From assembly GCA_034509755.1 (NCBI GenBank), contig CM067546.1:11496970-11560969 (forward strand): a stretch of DNA of 64,000 nucleotides. The letters are read 5' to 3'. Below, piece by piece: positions 61,931 to 64,000 of this stretch. The notes under the pieces were generated by a model that saw only the letters and a program-made list of their open reading frames with translations, was not told where the DNA came from and made no database searches. The position numbers and the translations under genes were made by a program. Each line of letters starts with the position of its first letter. Positions within the stretch are counted from its first letter, which is position 1. This DNA is from Anisodus tanguticus (Eukaryota; Streptophyta; Magnoliopsida; Solanales; Solanaceae).

Positions 61931-62599
61931 ATGAAAGTGAAAGAGTAACCAAAAATATGTGAGCGCCCACGTGATGTTGCCCACGTGATGTGGGGTTAGT
62001 TGCAAATCACGGGTTCAGACCTTGCTGCAGACAAAGCCTGGTATTTAAATAGAGAAAGGTAAGGGGAGGATCTGTTATATACCGAGTTCGAACCGTGCGC
62101 CACTGGTCCATGGGGATTTCTCGATTAAAAATTAATTCAAAAGTACAATAAGTTCAGTGCTAAGAATTTAAGGTTGAACTCATCAAATTTAAATCCTGGA
62201 TCTGCCTTTGCTCCTAATTCTTTTCACCTATAGCATGCAGTAGTTTAAATAACTTAGGTGAGACTAACTGTTTTCCTAAAACTTGACCACAATTACTGTT
62301 TGTAAGTCAGTGGTGATAGAACAACTCTGCTTGGTACCAAATATATTTGACTTGAATATCCTTTTTATTCTTAAGGAATCATTATTCATAATGTTCTTAA
62401 CCCTTTGGCATTTGATATAAAGTTTGTTGTGTATTTCTTCAATTCAATTAAACTTCTCTGTTTTTGTTCTATATCTTTCACTGATCCTTCATTTAAAACA
62501 TGTCATAAGTCTTTATGTACTTGACAAAGTACTGATTAATAGCTTCAAATTCAGCTGTGCAGGTCAGTCTGAAATTTCCCTTTCCTAACTCTAAGTGGC

Positions 62600-62605
62600 A
62601 TGTGA
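62600..62605 (+). other. Minimal uORF ATGTGA in the DGD2 leader
   Basis: A start codon directly followed by stop, 35 bases before the main ATG and in the same exon. It might reduce translation of the main frame. Confidence 0.5.
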
Positions 62606-62639
62606 AGAAGCCAGAAATAATCTGACTCTATCTCCATAA

Positions 62640-62921
62640 ATGGACAAAAAACATCACATCGCCATATATACTACTGCAAGCATTCCTTGGCTAACTGGAA
62701 CTTCCGTCAATCCTCTCTTTCGTGCTGCCTATCTTGCAAAAGATGGTGAGCAAAATGTCACCTTGGTTGTTCCTTGGCTGCCATTGAAAGATCAAGAACA
62801 TGTTTTCCCTAGCGGTATCAAATTTAATTCACATTTGGAGCAGGAAAAGTGTGTCCGTCAGTGGGTGGAAGAGAGGACTGGATTTGCATCAAATTTTAGC
62901 ATACGCTTTTACCCTGGAAAG
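62640..62921 (+). CDS. DGD2: Digalactosyldiacylglycerol synthase 2, first coding exon
   Basis: First 94 codons of a GT4-family galactosyltransferase that adds a second galactose from UDP-galactose to monogalactosyldiacylglycerol, making DGDG. In Arabidopsis DGD2 acts at the outer plastid envelope and is induced by phosphate shortage. The sequence starts MDKKHHIAIYTTASIPWLTG, then TSVNPLFRAAYLAKDGEQNV, VTLVVPWLPLKDQEHVFP, VRQWVEERTGF and ends IRFYPGK. These match the conserved N-terminus of the DGD catalytic domain. The ATG is directly preceded by an in-frame TAA and there is no long N-terminal extension, which separates DGD2 from DGD1. The donor GTAATCC follows AAG at 62921, phase 0. About one fifth of the usual length of about 470 residues is present; the nucleotide-binding C-terminal half lies beyond the window. 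Confidence 0.93.
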
Positions 62922-64000
62922 GTAATCCAGATTTATTTTCAACTTATTGACAAAAAAAAAAAAAGCAAGATTCATCTCATTTCTTTTATGTAACTTATAA
63001 TACCAAAAACACCGAGTTCTTAGAATTTTTGAGTTAATTTCCATTTACATACTTCAGCTTGTGACATATCTATATCTTACTTGTAACACTAGAAATTACT
63101 GCTTGACTTAATTCAATGATGATTGTTATTTGTAGATGTCAACCAAAATTATTTAACATGCCACTTCTTCTGTTGTATTGGCTGCTCTTTTTCTTCCCCT
63201 CATCTGTAGCAGATTTAGATTGGGAGTGAGGGAAGCTCCTCTAAAAGCGTTTAAAATGTTATATTTTTCCTTTCAGAAATTTTAAGTCTCAATTTCCCCC
63301 AAGTTAGTTTTTAGAAAACATCCTAGTGCTTCCTTTCCTTTTAAAGTTGCAAACAAGCTCTCAGCTTCTGATCTTCGATTTCTTTTCGTTTCCTATAGTT
63401 TTGGGGAATGGAGAGATTGAAATTTGTAACTTAATGAAGCCTTTTCTTTTTAAATTTTGTTTAGTACTCTTTTCATCTTTTTTCTTTTCTGTTATTTTTT
63501 TTTGTAATTTAATGATGTCTATAGTATGAAAATGACTACTTTAGACTGCTCCAAGAACTTTTAGGGTCCTTGAACTTTGCAAAAAAGACAGGAGTTCCCA
63601 TGTGTGCATATATCTAGCTTTAAAATCATTTGGTTCTTGACAGTCTGCATCGTAATACTTTTGTTGCATCTCAATTGACTGTCTGTGCAATTGGTATTCA
63701 CTTTGTATTGGTCTTCTTCCAACCTCCTATTTTCATTTTCTTCTAGAATTAGTGCTATTTAATCAATGATAACGTTTTGATATGAAGTTCTGGAAGATCA
63801 TTTCATTCTGCAAATTATTCTATTCAATTTGTCTTCGTTTATCAGTTTTTGTAATTTTGCAATGATAATTTCTGGCAAACTCAATAGACCCTTGTGGTCC
63901 GGTCCTTCCCCGGACCCTGCGCATAGCGGGAGCTTAGTGCACCAGGCTGCCTTTTTTTTTTTAAATCTCTGGCAAACTCGTTGAGGCAAAACTGGGATTT
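62922..64000 (+). other. DGD2 intron after first coding exon (continues past window)
   Basis: T-rich intron with no acceptor-exon pair visible before the window end. It contains the SINE at 63871-63979. A frame running through the donor (to 62993) is an artefact of the open intron start. Confidence 0.7.
63871..63979 (+). mobile_element. SINE (5'-truncated, Au-like) with target duplication
   Basis: 3' part of a plant SINE: CCGGACCCTGCGCATAGCGG, then GAGCTTAGTGCACCAGG and CTGCC followed by ten or more T. Flanked by the 12-bp direct repeat TCTGGCAAACTC at 63871-63882 and 63968-63979. The 5' promoter boxes are missing. Confidence 0.85.

Larger units (their letters stand above)
61540..62210. mobile_element. 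Tip100-type hAT MITE in the DGD2 leader intron
   Basis: Left end CAGAGGCGGATGGAG and right end CTGGATCTGCCTTTG, which complements to CAAAGGCAGATCCAG: the known CAGAGGCGGATCCAG terminus of Tip100-like plant hATs. Neighbouring octamers TTCTTGGT and CTCCTAAT agree at four of eight positions, so no clear target duplication. The interior holds organelle-like text and a second GTTCGAAC-containing piece (62080-62130). Confidence 0.6.
60988..62562 (+). other. DGD2 5'UTR intron
   Basis: GTACGT donor to TTCAGCTGTGCAG acceptor, 1575 bp, T-rich at its left end. It carries a hAT-type element (61540-62210) with a mitochondrial tRNA relic. Leader introns often raise expression in plants; whether this one does is unknown. 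The 150-codon frame at 61063-61515 is intronic low-complexity sequence. Confidence 0.6.

Noticed and set aside
62922..62993. Coding extension of DGD2 past 62921
   Set aside because: Conserved family text ends at FYPGK and a GT donor follows; the rest is intron (IQIYFQL, poly-Lys).
1..64000. CRISPR arrays, bacterial operons, riboswitches
   Set aside because: Eukaryotic sequence; no spacer-repeat arrays or operon-like gene packing seen.

Overview
This is plant nuclear DNA, almost certainly from a member of the Solanaceae (genus not determinable from the window). It is mostly nested, decayed LTR retrotransposons, with one recognisable conserved gene at the right edge and one unrecognised intron-rich small gene in the left third. 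Evidence for a plant: tRNA-Met-type primer binding sites (TGGTATCAGAGC) after long LTRs, Ty3/gypsy chromovirus gag-pol remnants, a Tat/Ogre-type LTR with the TGGCGACTCTACTGGGGA primer site, hAT and PIF-like MITEs, a plant SINE, a mitochondrial-type tRNA-Phe relic and a galactolipid synthase gene.

Layout. 1-1675: end of a gypsy LTR cut by the window edge. 1878-2333: a Ty1/copia gag fragment joined directly to a truncated gypsy LTR. 2334-11797: an LTR element (truncated 5' LTR, primer site, 4.6 kb apparently non-coding interior, polypurine tract, 3' LTR). 11798-12840: another LTR fragment with simple repeats. 13072-17750: a multi-exon gene for a small Q/N/P-rich protein of unknown family. Its splice phases agree across seven exons, it has a TATA box and an AATAAA signal, and it is interrupted around its fourth exon by about 1.5 kb of foreign-looking DNA ending in a 39-bp copy of intron sequence. 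18239-20480: abutting LTR pieces in opposite orientation. 20481-24949: 5' part of a minus-strand Tat/Ogre element, inserted in the gag of another minus-strand gypsy element whose 5' LTR is 26507-28578. 28579-34047: unassigned repeat, an LTR fragment, then a degraded CRM/Reina-like chromovirus with partial 3' LTR. 34048-44945: minus-strand gypsy fragments. One LTR in this stretch is split by a 5.7 kb solo-LTR-like insertion, which itself carries a 1.0 kb hAT element with a perfect 8-bp target duplication. 45824-56380: a structurally complete but dead Tekay-type chromovirus on the minus strand (two LTRs of about 2670 bp, gag, protease, RT, RNase H, integrase, chromodomain). 56700-57835: LINE 3' end followed by a TRIM. 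57836-60900: AT-rich intergenic DNA with MITEs.

From about 60900 to the end lies the 5' portion of DGD2 (digalactosyldiacylglycerol synthase 2): a non-coding first exon, a 1.6 kb 5'UTR intron carrying a Tip100-type hAT MITE with a mitochondrial tRNA-Phe relic, the first coding exon (94 codons), and the start of the next intron, which carries a SINE with a 12-bp target duplication. The rest of the gene is outside the window.

Only DGD2 and possibly the 13-17.7 kb gene look like host genes. The retroelement reading frames are all broken. The cryptic gene and the layered insertions are the most interesting parts. Family calls are from visible motifs; no database search was possible.
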